Source: Gari tellinella (Eukaryota > Mollusca > Bivalvia > Cardiida > Psammobiidae). From it: 64,000 bases of DNA. A model generated the notes under the pieces. The model made no database searches, was not told the DNA's origin, and saw only the letters and a program-made list of their open reading frames with translations. Below, piece after piece: positions 41,604 to 51,605 of this stretch. The DNA lies in assembly GCA_922989275.2 (NCBI GenBank), contig OV277863.1:19558001-19622000 (forward strand). The letters run 5' to 3'. Every line of letters starts with the position of its first letter. Within the stretch, counting starts at the first letter, position 1. A program made the translations under genes and the position numbers.

Positions 41604-41850
41604 TTAACACATTCAACCCTAGCGACGAGTATAATCGTCATTTACAAACAGCATACCTGTGAGGATTACACTTGTCCTATGCAAACAGTGTAGACCATGA
41701 TCAGAGGGCTCCTTAAGGAGCCCTCTGATCAGGATCTACACTGTTTGTCATTTTGAAATACATTGTTAAAATCTACCCTAAATAGTAAAAAAATGGACTT
41801 ATTTTGAAATTGGAATTGTCCATTAAATGTTTCAGGGGTGAATGAGTTAA
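41604..41850 (-). mobile_element. TTAA-2 element
   Basis: TTAACACATTCAACCCTAG left, TTTCAGGGGTGAATGAGTTAA right. Core CTCCTTAAGGAG is perfect with CCATGATCAG against CTGATCAGGAT. Confidence 0.8.
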
Positions 41851-42412
41851 ACAGACTCAACCTGATCATACTCATTTTAACTGTATATTTTGATTATGCA
41901 AATTTATATATGGCTATTTCTTTCTGATTTTATTAAAAGAAAAAACTAAACAATGTTGTTTTTCAACTTTATATCATTTTAAGTTACACTGAAAAGAACA
42001 TCTGAATTGGAACATGAAAACACAGAACTGACCAGGGTTTATACATGTAACTAATAAAACAAGGTTAATATAATTCATTATCATAGCCTTTGAAAAAGTA
42101 GGGTTTCTTTTTCTTTCTTTTTTGAGTACGAACGTCCCTACTTCTTCATTCGGTGCCAAATGACCATTTCATGTGTCGCGGTGCCATAAAACCCAACTCA
42201 ATATTCATTGATTGGTTGCTCTCAACAAGAATATGACTATTGTGGAGTTTGATTGTCAGTCAGGATAGGTGTAATTCATTTCAATTGTATGTGACATGCA
42301 TGAATGTACTTGCTTCATGTTTTTAATTTCAAACTCTATGGGACAGTCTGTCTCGGACATCAATGTTAAAGTATTATATATGTAAATACTATATATGTGT
42401 ATGTAAATCGGT
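41851..42412. other. Unique stretch with a SINE tail at 42172-42208
   Basis: TGTGTCGCGGTGCCATAAAA followed by CCCAACTCAAT is the third copy of the tail in the window. No gene seen. Confidence 0.5.
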
Positions 42413-42414
42413 TA

Positions 42415-42855
42415 CAGTGGAGAAGAGTTTATTCTTTCACGTTTAACCCCTTCACTGCCATGACGTCATCAAATTTAAACAATTGTGGTCTGCTTCTATT
42501 TCTAAAAAACAATTTTTAGGTACTTTAACTTAAGAAATATTGTAACAAATGTCAAACAGTTTGGATCCTGATCAGACACCGCGTTACGCGGCGTCTGATC
42601 AGGATCTAAACTGTTTGCAAATAACTACTGTACTCAAGGTAAGGCAGTGAAGGGGTTAAAGTAAATGCAAACACAATACAATTAAACTGATTGTTCTAAA
42701 ATGTTATCGATTAAATTTAGTTTTAACAGCAACTAGTTTGCATCCTGATCAGATGCCAGGTTACCCATTTGTCTGATCTGGCTCCAAACTGTTTTCTAAA
42801 GATAATATATTTGTAGCAAAACGTATTCATTGGGAAAAAAATGTCTTCTCCACTG
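42415..42855. mobile_element. TA-2 element split by a TTAA-3 element
   Basis: CAGTGGAGAAGAGTTTATTC and TTCACG before, AGTAAATGCAAACACAATAC after; right end ATGTCTTCTCCACTG with TA. Family copies read CCCGTTTAAACGCAAACG here, so the insertion used that TTAA. Confidence 0.85.
42443..42659. mobile_element. TTAA-3 element, reference description, nested
   Basis: TTAACCCCTTCACTGCCATG and AAGGCAGTGAAGGGGTTAA ends, TTAA at 42443 and 42656. TGACGTCA (a CRE palindrome) lies at 42461-42468. The core is cassette 4, CAAACAGTTTGGATCCTGAT, CAGACACCGCG with a TTA loop and its return, one or two mismatches. No coding capacity. Confidence 0.85.
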
Positions 42856-43588
42856 TAAGGTGAATAACTGTTAAAACACCTTTAAGCAGACCTTGGTATT
42901 AGGCAGACCATGGTATCTACTGTCTCATTTGTGATTGAGATACATGCTTTATGCTTTCATATAGACATCAAGTGAAAGCAATCGAGTATTAGATGAATTG
43001 ATATTGGCATGCAATTGATTTTATCCTTAGATCGATTGTTATTACATCATATTTGATATGTAACATTTCAAAAAGTTAATAGCCAGATTATAATAGAGGA
43101 CTACTTACACTAATCGAAATGAATAGTAAGTCAATATGTAAGAAGTTCAGGTCTAGATGAGATGCTGAGTTAATAGGTATCTAATTAGGACCCACTTTCT
43201 TTAGCACTTTTGTCAATGTTTTATCTATAAAAAAACATTTGAGCAAAATGGTAGAAATGTTGGGTGATAAGAAATTTTTGTTTCTGAATAACGTTTTCTG
43301 TTCTACTTATAATCATGATATTAGGTAATACATGTGTTGCAAATTAGAATAGATACCAGAAAAAACAAATTAAGATTTAACAAATGTGAAAGTAAATGTC
43401 ATATTTTGTTCTTATGAACAGAATAGAACAAAATAGTCTATTCTGCTATGTTCTGATCTTACGAGAAATGTATACACAACTGCTTTTTGCAACAATTTCA
43501 GAATCTCTATATTTCAGTAGTCAATAAAACTTGAATAAAGCGACCATTCATTGAAGATACTCGGCTATATGACAAGGCAATTTACTTC
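42856..43588. other. Unique AT-rich stretch, nothing recognised
   Basis: No ORF or repeat end that I can support. AACAGAATAGAACAAAATAG near 43420 faces CTATTCTGCTATGTTCTG near 43438, a short local inverted repeat. Confidence 0.45.
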
Positions 43589-43839
43589 TTAACTCGTTGA
43601 GCCCTAGTGACGTATATATGCGTCCTTTGCCAAAAGTGTACCTGTTAAGAGTACACTGGTCTAATGCAAACAGTGAAGTCCCTGATTAGAGGGCTCCTGC
43701 AGGAGCCCTCTAATCAGGGACTTCACTGTTTGTCATTTTGCAATATAGTATAAAAAACAACTCTAAATAGTCTAAAATGGACCAGCCTTTATTGTAAACT
43801 GGAATTGTCCATTGGAAGTTTCAGGGAATAATGAGTTAA
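43589..43839 (-). mobile_element. TTAA-2 element with a perfect 66-bp palindrome
   Basis: TTAACTCGTTGAGCCCTAG left, TTTCAGGGAATAATGAGTTAA right. At 43667-43732 both 33-bp arms match at every base, with no loop (centre CTGCAG). Arms start CAAACAGTGAAGTCCCTGAT and include GATTAGAGG/CCTCTAATC, a pair of changes found in no other copy here. Confidence 0.9.
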
Positions 43840-44214
43840 TGGCTAATGAAAATAATACAGAAAGTTTTCATTATATTCATATCTCCGTTAAGCAGTTAGG
43901 TGTCTCAAAGAGTGTACATTTATCTTCTATTGAGTGGTCACTTAATAGGTATTCTTTGTTTATAACTGTACTATGACATGTAATTACACACCATTGATGC
44001 TAGGATTAGACCTGTAGAAAGAATGGTATATATGCATTTCATTGACTACCAAATTAATTTCATTGGCCTACTTATGTCGATGGTCTAACTTAGATATAAA
44101 CTGTCTCCTATGATAATATGATAGTAATAAACAGATGTGCGTCTATATACCTCAGTGTTTTGACTTTTTATTTTGATTATATATTCCCCAACCAAGATAA
44201 AATTCAATGAATGT
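43840..44214. other. Unique stretch, nothing recognised
   Basis: Traces of cassette 2 flanks (AGTGGTCACTTAATAGG) only. Confidence 0.4.
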
Positions 44215-44462
44215 ATGAACAATACTGAGTCCTAGCGATGAGTTTTCTCGTCGTTTACAAACAGTGAACCTGTTATGAATACATTTGTCGTATCCAAACA
44301 GTGTAGACCCAGATGCATGTGCCCTATGCCTATGTGACCTAGATAAGAGGGTTCTTAAAGGAGCACTCTGATCAAGGTCTGCAGTGTTTGTCATTTTGCA
44401 ATATATTGCAGAAAACAACCCTAAAACATTATCAATGAACAAAACTTAATTTGAAACTGAAG
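44215..44462 (-). mobile_element. TTAA-2 element, degenerate, with a small internal duplication
   Basis: GAGTCCTAGCGATGAG left; core begins CAAACAGTGTAGACCCAGAT and is interrupted by about 40 extra bases before AGAGGGTTCTTAAAGGAG; return CTGCAGTGTTTGTC, then GCAATATATTGCAG. Confidence 0.6.
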
Positions 44463-44690
44463 TTTTTAATTTCAATAACTAAAATTCTCATAACGTAAAC
44501 GAGTATTATGTATCCTTGCGAAAAGTATAAACCCTAATCACAGGGCAATTTAAGACGCCCACTGATCAGAGTTTGCACTATTTTGTCATATGTTAAATAT
44601 TGTGGGGGAATTGAATATTCCCTCATATATAAAGTAGATCTAGAGTGAACTATTTGCCATGCAGATAAAACACAATTCTCCTTATTTCAT

Positions 44691-44923
44691 TTAACCCTTT
44701 CACTATCAATGACGTCATAAAGCGCATTCGTAAACAGTTTTGATCGCGTAACGCGGCGCCTGTCAGGATCAAAACTGTTTGCCCCTTGTTTTGAAATTAC
44801 GTCAGTTATATTCCCTTAAATCTAACTTTGAAAGGATATTGCAGACAACAATATTGAAACAGACGACAATATGGCGATGAAGGGGTAAAAACATCACGAT
44901 AAATTTGATCATGAAAGGGTTAA
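44691..44923. mobile_element. TTAA-3 element, internally shortened
   Basis: TTAACCCTTTCACTATCAAT left with TGACGTCA at 44710-44717. Core GTAAACAGTTTTGATC...GATCAAAACTGTTTGC: both arms have TTTTGATC for TTTGGATCC. Right end either GAAGGGGTAA (44888) or AAAGGGTTAA (44923). Confidence 0.65.
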
Positions 44924-44983
44924 ATGGAAAACAATACGACCCCAGGTAACATAAAGCACTATATAAACAAAACAATTGGTTTG

Positions 44984-45045
44984 ACTGATTTGTGTTTTAC
45001 GTCGCTGCGACACAATATTGGTCATATAGCGCCGATGTGTATGTA
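44984..45045 (-). repeat. SINE 3'-end fragment
   Basis: TGTGTTTTACGTCGCTGCG and TTGGTCATATAGCGCCGATG. The same TTTTACGTCGCTTTC and CAGTCATATCGCGACG pieces close the SINE at 54895, so this is a truncated relative. Confidence 0.6.
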
Positions 45046-45132
45046 TAATTATAGTGAATACATTTTGTTTTAGCAACGGGAAATTTTGTGTGTCCGTTTA
45101 TCCGACAGTCAGGTTTTCCGTCAATTGTAGTT

Positions 45133-45330
45133 TTAACTCATTATCCCCTGGAACTTCTAATGGAAAATTCCAGTTTGCACTAAAGGCTGGTCCATTTTTG
45201 ACTATTTTGGGTTGTTTTTTGTAATAAATTGCAAAATGCCAAACAGTAAAGTCCCTGATCAGAGGGCTCCTGCACAGGTACACATTTGGTGAAAGACGCA
45301 TATATGCGTCACTAGGGCTCAATGAGTTAA
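45133..45330 (+). mobile_element. TTAA-2 element with one hairpin arm deleted
   Basis: TTAACTCATTATCCCCTGG left, GGGCTCAATGAGTTAA right. After CAGAGGGCTCCTGCA the return arm is missing. Confidence 0.75.
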
Positions 45331-45389
45331 TTCATCGACATCTAGTGTCACGTTTTTGCGTTTATTACAACTACATATATAGAGAATAA

Positions 45390-45572
45390 TATGTCCTATG
45401 CAAACAGTGTAGACCCATATCAGAATCCCTCTGACCAGGGTCTGCATTGTTGGTAAATATAATGGAACTATTGCAATACATTGAAAGAAACAGCCATGAA
45501 TTGTCAAAGATGTACTACACTAAATTTGAAACTATTAGTGGTCAATTTGAAATTTCAGGGGTGAATGAGATA
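45390..45572 (-). mobile_element. TTAA-2 remnant
   Basis: CCTATGCAAACAGTGTAGAC, TCTGACCAGGGTCTGCATTG, GCAATACATTGAAAG and TTTCAGGGGTGAATGAGAT. Confidence 0.6.
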
Positions 45573-45730
45573 TCACGCATATTCGGATTTCGAAGTAGTT
45601 CAGCTCAGTTGTTGGTCATACTGGAATGAACCGTATCTCCAATAAGGATACTAAGGCCAATACTACTAGACTTGTCCGAAAATTGGCAGTTGCTTCCTGC
45701 TGCACCCGTACTATGCCTACCGTTCACTGA

Positions 45731-45945
45731 GGCAGATATCAGCAAACAGTGTAGACCCTGATGCGACTCCGCATTTGGAGCGTCTTATCTGGGTCTGCAC
45801 TGTTTGCTTTCATATGAAATGATCTGCTATGTGGAAAAAAGTGCAGTGTCTTAAAGTCAACCTTGTATACCTGTAAGGAAATCTTCCTGCAAACACATGG
45901 GGAGAGCTCCTTGCAATACATTGTATCCAGGCATAAAGGGGTTCA
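45731..45945. mobile_element. TTAA-6 element, worn ends
   Basis: GCAAACAGTGTAGACCCTGA, CGACTCCGCATTTGGAGCG, return CTGGGTCTGCACTGTTTGC, then the family right arm TTGCAATACATTGTATCCAG GCATAAAGGGG. Confidence 0.65.
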
Positions 45946-46072
45946 GGTTTAGAACCCTTTCTTCCACAGAAGCATATTTTGTTGTCTTTTCATATATACA
46001 TGCAGTATTAGATTATAAAATTGCTGTTCTAATACTTCGACCAGACCTAAGGGCCCTTTTCAAACAAAAACA

Positions 46073-46167
46073 TGTCCAAATACACGTAACATATTTGTTC
46101 CATGCATTCAGCCATAAAATCAAACAATTATTGCTGAATGCATGTAATAAAAATGTGTATTTGGACA
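46073..46167. repeat. Unclassified hairpin
   Basis: TGTCCAAATACAC (46073-46085) pairs with GTGTATTTGGACA (46155-46167), and ATGCATTCAGC (46102-46112) with GCTGAATGCAT (46133-46143) around a 20-base loop. The sequence matches none of the cassettes. Confidence 0.8.
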
Positions 46168-46199
46168 CCTGATGAAAGTAAAAACAAACATAAGGAGGT

Positions 46200-46575
46200 T
46201 TGTGCTTTAATCTTTCTCGTTTAAGTTAAACGCAAATGCAAAATGCAATCCAACATAATGTTGAAAATGACCTTTTGGGAAATTCTGATGTAGCCGGGTG
46301 TTCTTATAAAGAAGCATCCGCTCAGACCCGGGTTTGAACCCGGGTCGCCAGGTTCGCAGTCATGAACTCTACCACGTCGCCATCAAAGCGCGCTTGTACA
46401 ACAAGACCGTACACGTCATGATAAACATACACACTGTGACACTGATAATTTACCTTTATCAAAATGGCAAATAGTTTGAAGCCTTGTCATACACCGGGTT
46501 ACCTGGCTCCAAAATGTGTGCAATAGACATAATTGTTATAGCACAAACGTGTTTATTGGGAAAATAATAGTCGTC
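46200..46575. mobile_element. TA-2 remnant split by a tRNA-like SINE piece
   Basis: TTTCTCGTTTAAGTTAAACG and TTTGGGAAATTCTGAT on the left; ATAATTTACCTTTATC, GCAAATAGTTTGAAGCC and CGTGTTTATTGGGAAAATAA on the right. Confidence 0.55.
46294..46440 (-). repeat. tRNA-derived SINE fragment (not a functional tRNA)
   Basis: The reverse strand reads GGCGACGTGGTAGAGTTCAT, with a box A-like GTGGTAGAGTTC, and GACCCGGGTTCAAACCCGGGTC, a perfect T-arm with box B GGTTCAAAC. The anticodon arm does not pair, so it is not a tRNA gene. CTGAT flanks both sides and may be a target duplication. Confidence 0.6.
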
Positions 46576-46616
46576 ATCGCTGTTCCTAGCCTCATGAACC
46601 ATATATACATCTAATA

Positions 46617-46893
46617 CAGTGCCCCCTCTCTACACTATGTACAACGACACCCAATGGGAGACACACACTATGTGTGTTGTTCGGAGGGAGCCGTTATAGG
46701 GAGGGAAAATAAAGCCTTTGCGTACATTTGCAAACAGCTTGAATCCAGATCAGACGCCGCGTTACACTTTCAAACAGACGATATTGCAGCAGTAAAAGCG
46801 TTAGACATAATTGTCCTGTTTAGGAAACTGCGGCAAGAGTCGTTGTAAGGATGGGGTCGTTGTTGGGAGGGCCGTAGTAGGGAGGGAACACTG
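46617..46893. mobile_element. TA-3 element, one hairpin arm lost
   Basis: CAGTGCCCCCTCTCTACACT and GGGAGGGAACACTG ends with TA flanks. GCAAACAGCTTGAATCCAG stays without its return. Confidence 0.65.
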
Positions 46894-47404
46894 TAGTATC
46901 CCTGCCCGAATGTCAAGGTCACGCTATATTGTCGACAATAGTGTCTGCTCTATACTATCTCATTGTAGAGAGTGATTATTGTTTCGAGTAACGTCGTAAA
47001 ATATTTTCTCTCTTTCTATTATACGGCGTGTTGCACATTACGCAATAGCACCTACTCTAAATGTCAATATCACACTTTGGGCACGAACACGGTTGGTTCC
47101 TTTTATTGTTTTCATCTTTTGACGAATGTCGCTGGAGGAGCAGTATGAGGCTTTTATGGCGACGGCAATGGTGCCATCATTAATCTTTTTGAATTTATCT
47201 TTCACTGCCATCGTCTGCTTAAAAAAATTGTGGTCTGCATTTTTTTTTTCAAATTTCAAACTTTAACATGTTTAACTGTTTGTGATTTAGCAATAAACTA
47301 TAATGTGAACCCGAAATACATGTAGTAAAATGGACTAGACTTAAATGAAAACTTAAATGATCTCCATGAGCATGTACTTGAGTGTGTAGCGATAAATCAT
47401 TTAA
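46894..47404. other. Unique stretch, nothing recognised
   Basis: Slightly GC-richer with ATGTCAAGGTCACGC near 46910. Its 3' part (47190-47350) resembles the TTAA-3 inner arm (CGTCTGCTT...TGTGGTCTGC) and the TTAA-2 arm (TAAAATGGACTAGAC). No gene seen. Confidence 0.35.
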
Positions 47405-47645
47405 TTAACACATTAATCCATAAATATGCCTTTTTACACATTCACTTTACTCCTCTACTGAAGAATATAGTTCCAAATTATACTATCATGAATATAATTA
47501 TACCGTAAGAAATATTTTCTATTTCCTGGCGCATGGTAACTCAAACAGGTTGAAGGTAAAACATAATACGCCTTAAGGCTCATTCTATTTTACTTTCGAT
47601 CTGCTTTGCGTGGTGAACTGAACAAGCTATGTGATAAAGGGTTAA
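47405..47645 (+). mobile_element. TTAA-1 element, diverged
   Basis: TTAACACATTAATCC and ATAAAGGGTTAA ends; core worn (AAAACATAATACGCC). Confidence 0.7.
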
Positions 47646-47883
47646 TACGAATGTCGCGATTGGCATTTTGAACGAAGACACAATATTGGTACGAATTACT
47701 CGGCTTTTTATTCAAACTGGTTACAAATGTCAAGGTTACATTGGAGAAGACTCGCATAGGCTCTATCTGTTGTCCATTCCATTTATACTAATGTCACTAT
47801 AGTCGCTACCAGAAGTAAAAGGCACAGTTTCCTAACCAACTAAACGTGCATTATTTTGCATCACTTATAACTTATAAGACAGC

Positions 47884-48107
47884 TGATCCCTTTACCTTAT
47901 AACACGTTTCTAGTTTTGAAGACAGGTGAACACTAAAAGCAGGTTGATAGTAAAGCAGACTGCTTTAAGCTACCATCTGTTAGGATATACGAACTATTTC
48001 TTATTGTGCATATTCATGACTGTAAAAAATGGAAGTACAGTTGTATTTTCTTCAGGGGAGAATAAATTAAAGGCGTAAAAAGAAGTATTTATCGAGTAAT
48101 GAGTCAA
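47884..48107 (-). mobile_element. TTAA-1 element with half core
   Basis: ATCCCTTTACCTTATAACAC left, GAGTAATGAGTCAA right. The hairpin is reduced to AAGCAGGTTGATAGTAAAGC and CTGCTTTAAGC. Confidence 0.65.
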
Positions 48108-48254
48108 AGGCCCAATGTGTGATTGTATTAAGATAAACGTATAGATGTCATTTGTCCCACGATATGGTTGCCTCTGTCCACTGTAGGTCAGGGGAAATCT
48201 TTAATGAACATCCCTCGTACTTTTCTTTTCTGGCACATGTATCTGTCAGGCGCC

Positions 48255-48410
48255 TTTAACCATTAACGCATACATGCGTCATTTAGAAACAGTGTACATG
48301 TGAAGGATACATGTGTCCCATGCAAACAGTATATACCCTGGCAATAGAGATCGCCGCAGATGCTGCACTGTTTGTCATTTTAAAAAAGATTTTGCATAAT
48401 TTATAACAAC
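48255..48410 (-). mobile_element. TTAA-2 remnant
   Basis: TTAACCATTAACGCATACAT, GTGTACATGTGAAGGATACA and CATGCAAACAGTATATACCC; the return arm and far end are decayed. Confidence 0.5.
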
Positions 48411-48464
48411 GCGTCTTCGAAGCATGCCAAACGTTCTGCTGTATGCGATAAAATATACAAGTGT

Positions 48465-49580
48465 ACTATGGAAGGCCGGTGCGCCATGCTAAATGCTAAA
48501 TGCGACTTGCTATATGCGAAATGCTAAATGCGAATCGCGAAATGCTAATTAAGTACAAAACTCTATTAGGGTGTGTTTAATGCTTAATGCTATTTGTAAA
48601 ATGCAAAATGCTAAATGCTGATTGCGAAATGCGTTTTGTGAAATGCCATTTGCGAATTACAAAAATGCTAAATGCAAATTACAAAAATGCTATTCGCAGA
48701 TTCCTTAATGCCAAATGCGAATTGCTGTACTAAGGCCAAACAAAAATACCCCTGTTTCCGGTAACCCGACCGACCCTAGTTTTTCCCTCCGATAGTCTTT
48801 TGTGTGTTTTAAAAATTGATCTTTAGATAAACAAATATCTAAAAGAAATTTGATCTCAACTTGCCATAAAGTACATTCCGTGCAGTTATGATCTGCTAGT
48901 TAATTAACCATTGACATATTAAACATGCAGACAATGCATTTTATTGACATATTTGACAAGCATACAACACATGTCAAAATATTATTTATCCCACCATATA
49001 TGAGTCACTACTTTGCCGGTTTGGTATACTAATACTGGTTAACAATCATACCAGTTTCAATTTTAAGGTAATTTTGGTACTGATGGGACCTATCAATTAA
49101 TAATTTGAATTGATATTTTTAAGGTTTTTTATGTACAGTCAAGGGCTCTGCAATATAAAATACATTCATATGTTTTCATATATGAATATGATTATATTAA
49201 ATACTCCATCAGAAAAGTTAAATAGACTCGTTATATGATTGTGTTAAAAAAAAGATTTTCCGACCGTCTGTCCCTAATGTTTTTTTGGCATGTAATAGGA
49301 AACACGGGCAATTTTTATTTGGCCTAAATGCGATTTGCTAAATGCTAAAAGCGATTTGCTGAATGTCAAATGATTGAGAAAAACCGCCATTTGAGGCGTC
49401 CGCCAAAGCATTTGGCATTCGGCGCAAATAGCATTAAGTATTTGGCATTGGCAAATAGCATTTCGCAAATAGCAATTCGCATATAGCAAATAGTATTTAA
49501 TATTTCACAGATAGCATTTCGCATTTAGCATTTGGCATTTTACAAGTAGCAATTAGCACGGCGCACCGGCCTTCCATAGT
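48465..49580. mobile_element. 1.1-kb inverted-repeat element with AAATGC-type subterminal arrays
   Basis: The ends ACTATGGAAGGCCGGTGCGC and GCGCACCGGCCTTCCATAGT are perfect inverted repeats. Behind them lie irregular arrays of the words AAATGC, TAAATGC, GCGAA and TTGC (48484-48730) and their complements (49326-49557), in inverted orientation. GTGTAC abuts both ends, so the duplication is between 4 and 7 bp depending on where the end is placed. There is no ORF. Family unknown to me; Mutator-like is possible. Confidence 0.8.
48733..49325. mobile_element. Second inverted-repeat element nested in the 1.1-kb element
   Basis: GGCCAAACAAAAATACCCC, GTTTCCGGTAACCCGACCGA and CCCTAGTTTTT on the left; AACATTAGGGACAGACGGTC in reverse, AGGAAACACGGGCAATTTTT and ATTTGGCC on the right. 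The arms are imperfect over about 70 bp; the middle is AT-rich without an ORF. TA lies outside each end. Confidence 0.7.
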
Positions 49581-49950
49581 GTACTGCCAAATATGGACGA
49601 GAGTTAATCCCGAATGACGTCGGCAATGACCGAGTAGTGACGATGGCAGCACGAACAGTTATGTGACATGCAATAAATATCACCAGGCAAATGGTTTACC
49701 AATTATGATTCATACTAATTGACATTTACTGAAGTTGAAAGCGAGTGTTTTCCATTACCAGATAGGGTGGACATCTGCTTTATCAGGCTGTAGGATAGCC
49801 TTTGCCAGGTCTTATCGCTCGATGACGGTCGCACGTGAAGCATGGCACAGCCTTGAAACAATTAACTGCAACATGGGCACCAGTGCAAACAACTTTAGAC
49901 AACCAAATGACTCTTTAAATCAGGGTGAAAGTAAAACAGAAACACTTTGA

Positions 49951-50136
49951 AGACAGGGGAGCACTTACAGCAGGTTGAACATAAAGCAGAATGGGCCTTT
50001 TTAAGCTACCATCTGCTAGGATAAAGAAACATTTTCTTATGGAGCATATTCATGATTGTATAAAGTGGAATTATTTTCTTCAGTGGAGGAATAAATTAAA
50101 TGCGTAAAAAGGCGTATATATGGAGCACTGGGTTAC
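49951..50136 (-). mobile_element. TTAA-1 element, left end and one core arm missing
   Basis: GACAGGGGAGCACTTACAGC, AAGCAGAATGGGCC, then the long arm TCAGTGGAGGAATAAATTAA and a worn end GGAGCACTGGGTTA. Confidence 0.65.
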
Positions 50137-50295
50137 AGCAAGATGGACTCTATGTAGTAGCAGTAAACATTTATCCTGATTGAGGTGAATACCGGTACCA
50201 CACAAAAGTACAAGATATAAAAACAATCTGGATTACAAACCGAACCAAAATTTATACAAATAAGAATATTACTATTATAATTATAGCATTTTCAG

Positions 50296-50480
50296 TCAAC
50301 CCCGTCACTGAAATGACGTCATCTGCTTTAAACGATTGCTCAAATTTAAATTTAAGATTAATTGAACAAAGCAATTTCGTAAAAAATGTTCGAAAGGTTG
50401 AAACCTGATAAACGCCATGTTACTCGGCGTCTGATCAGGATACAAACTAATTGCAAATATTTATGGTAAATTTGGTGGAC
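50296..50480. mobile_element. TTAA-3 element, degenerate
   Basis: CAACCCCGTCACTGAAATG with TGACGTCA at 50314-50321; core reduced to TTGAAACCTGATAAACGCC and GGCGTCTGATCAGGATAC. Confidence 0.6.
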
Positions 50481-50686
50481 ATTCCCATCAATACTCAGCC
50501 AAAACAGTCGCCATCTTGTAAGCACTTCCTCTCGTCTTAATTTACATTGTTTGTAGATTGGCTACCCAAACGAGTTTATCCTCTTTCCACTGAACATGCT
50601 TCACCTTTTTCGTCTACATTCTTTTCAATACACAAAACGTGCCCCACTTGGGACAGTGAAACGGAACAACAAACACATTTGAAATA

Positions 50687-51045
50687 CAGCGTTCCCTCTC
50701 TACAACGGCCTTACCAGCAACGGTTCCCTCCTTATAACGACGATTGCCGCTGTTCCCAAAACAATAAAATTATGTCCAACCTTTTCACGGCTGCAATATA
50801 GTCTATTTAAAATTGTCGTCTGTTGTTTCTCTCAAATTTACATATAAGCCATTTTGACAGAAAAAACACATAATGACGAGAGGCAAACAGCTTGAATCCA
50901 GATCAGACGCCGCGTAACGCGGCGTCTGATCTGGAATCAAGCTGTTTGCAAATGTAAGCCAATTTCACTCCCTACAACGACTCACTCCGAACAACGCACA
51001 TATTTTTTGTCTCCCATTGGGTGTCGTTGTAGAGAGGGAGCGCTG
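50687..51045. mobile_element. TA-3 element, reference description
   Basis: CAGCGTTCCCTCTCTACAAC and GTTGTAGAGAGGGAGCGCTG ends. Left inner: CCTCCTTATAACGACGATTG and TTCCCAAAACAATAAAATTATG; right inner: CTACAACGACTCACTCCGAAC and CTCCCATTGGGTGTCG. The CCCTCTCTACAACGAC word recurs inside, so each half looks like two fused ends. The core is cassette 4 at 50883-50949, GCAAACAGCTTGAATCC, one mismatch and a one-base loop. Confidence 0.75.
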
Positions 51046-51167
51046 TGTGTATTTCCATCAATCATTAATTGCGACCTCCGTAATATGTAGTGGAGAGGGA
51101 GTATATTTTCCAATCAAAACTTTGACACCAAGGATATAATCACGACAACAATCATCATATATCAATA

Positions 51168-51201
51168 CTACTAATAATAAATAATAATAAATAATAATAT
51201 C
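51168..51201 (+). repeat. AAT-type microsatellite
   Basis: Imperfect ATAATAA units. Confidence 0.85.
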
Positions 51202-51605
51202 ATTATCAGCATTGTCATAAAACAATGAATTCTAAGGCAGCTTTCACTATAAATACAGAAAATACCTCTATATGTATGAGTTGATTTTACATAGCAGCAA
51301 TCTGTACCAGATAACGGTATTCAGAAATATAATTGAGCCATGTCATGACAAAAACCAGCCTTGCATGACCACATTGTACAGTCCAAGCACCTTTGTCATC
51401 CCAGGGTCTGTATCTACATGGTCTACGTGGACAAATACCATATAAAATACAGAGCTCTACATAAAATGCATTTGATGCATGTGGGTGTCAAACAGTGTAA
51501 TTCAAGTCCAGCCGTCGAGTCTTTGACGCGGTGGCTGACCTTAAACTAAAATGTTTGCAATGCAATAAGTCAGGTTTCCTCATGACACGGCTTATATGTA
51601 CATGT
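51202..51605. other. Unique stretch with a cassette trace
   Basis: GTCAAACAGTGTAATTC and CTAAAATGTTTGCAATGC near 51487-51560 look like a very worn cassette 4. No gene seen. Confidence 0.35.

Noticed and set aside
46003..46036. Stem with TCTAATACT, recalling the start of miR-8/miR-200
   Set aside because: The bases after TAATACT do not follow the miR-8 sequence and the stem is only 9 bp.
46294..46380. Possible tRNA gene on the - strand (box A, box B, perfect T-arm)
   Set aside because: The anticodon arm and acceptor stem do not pair; it is inserted in a transposon with short flanking repeats, so a SINE piece is the better reading.
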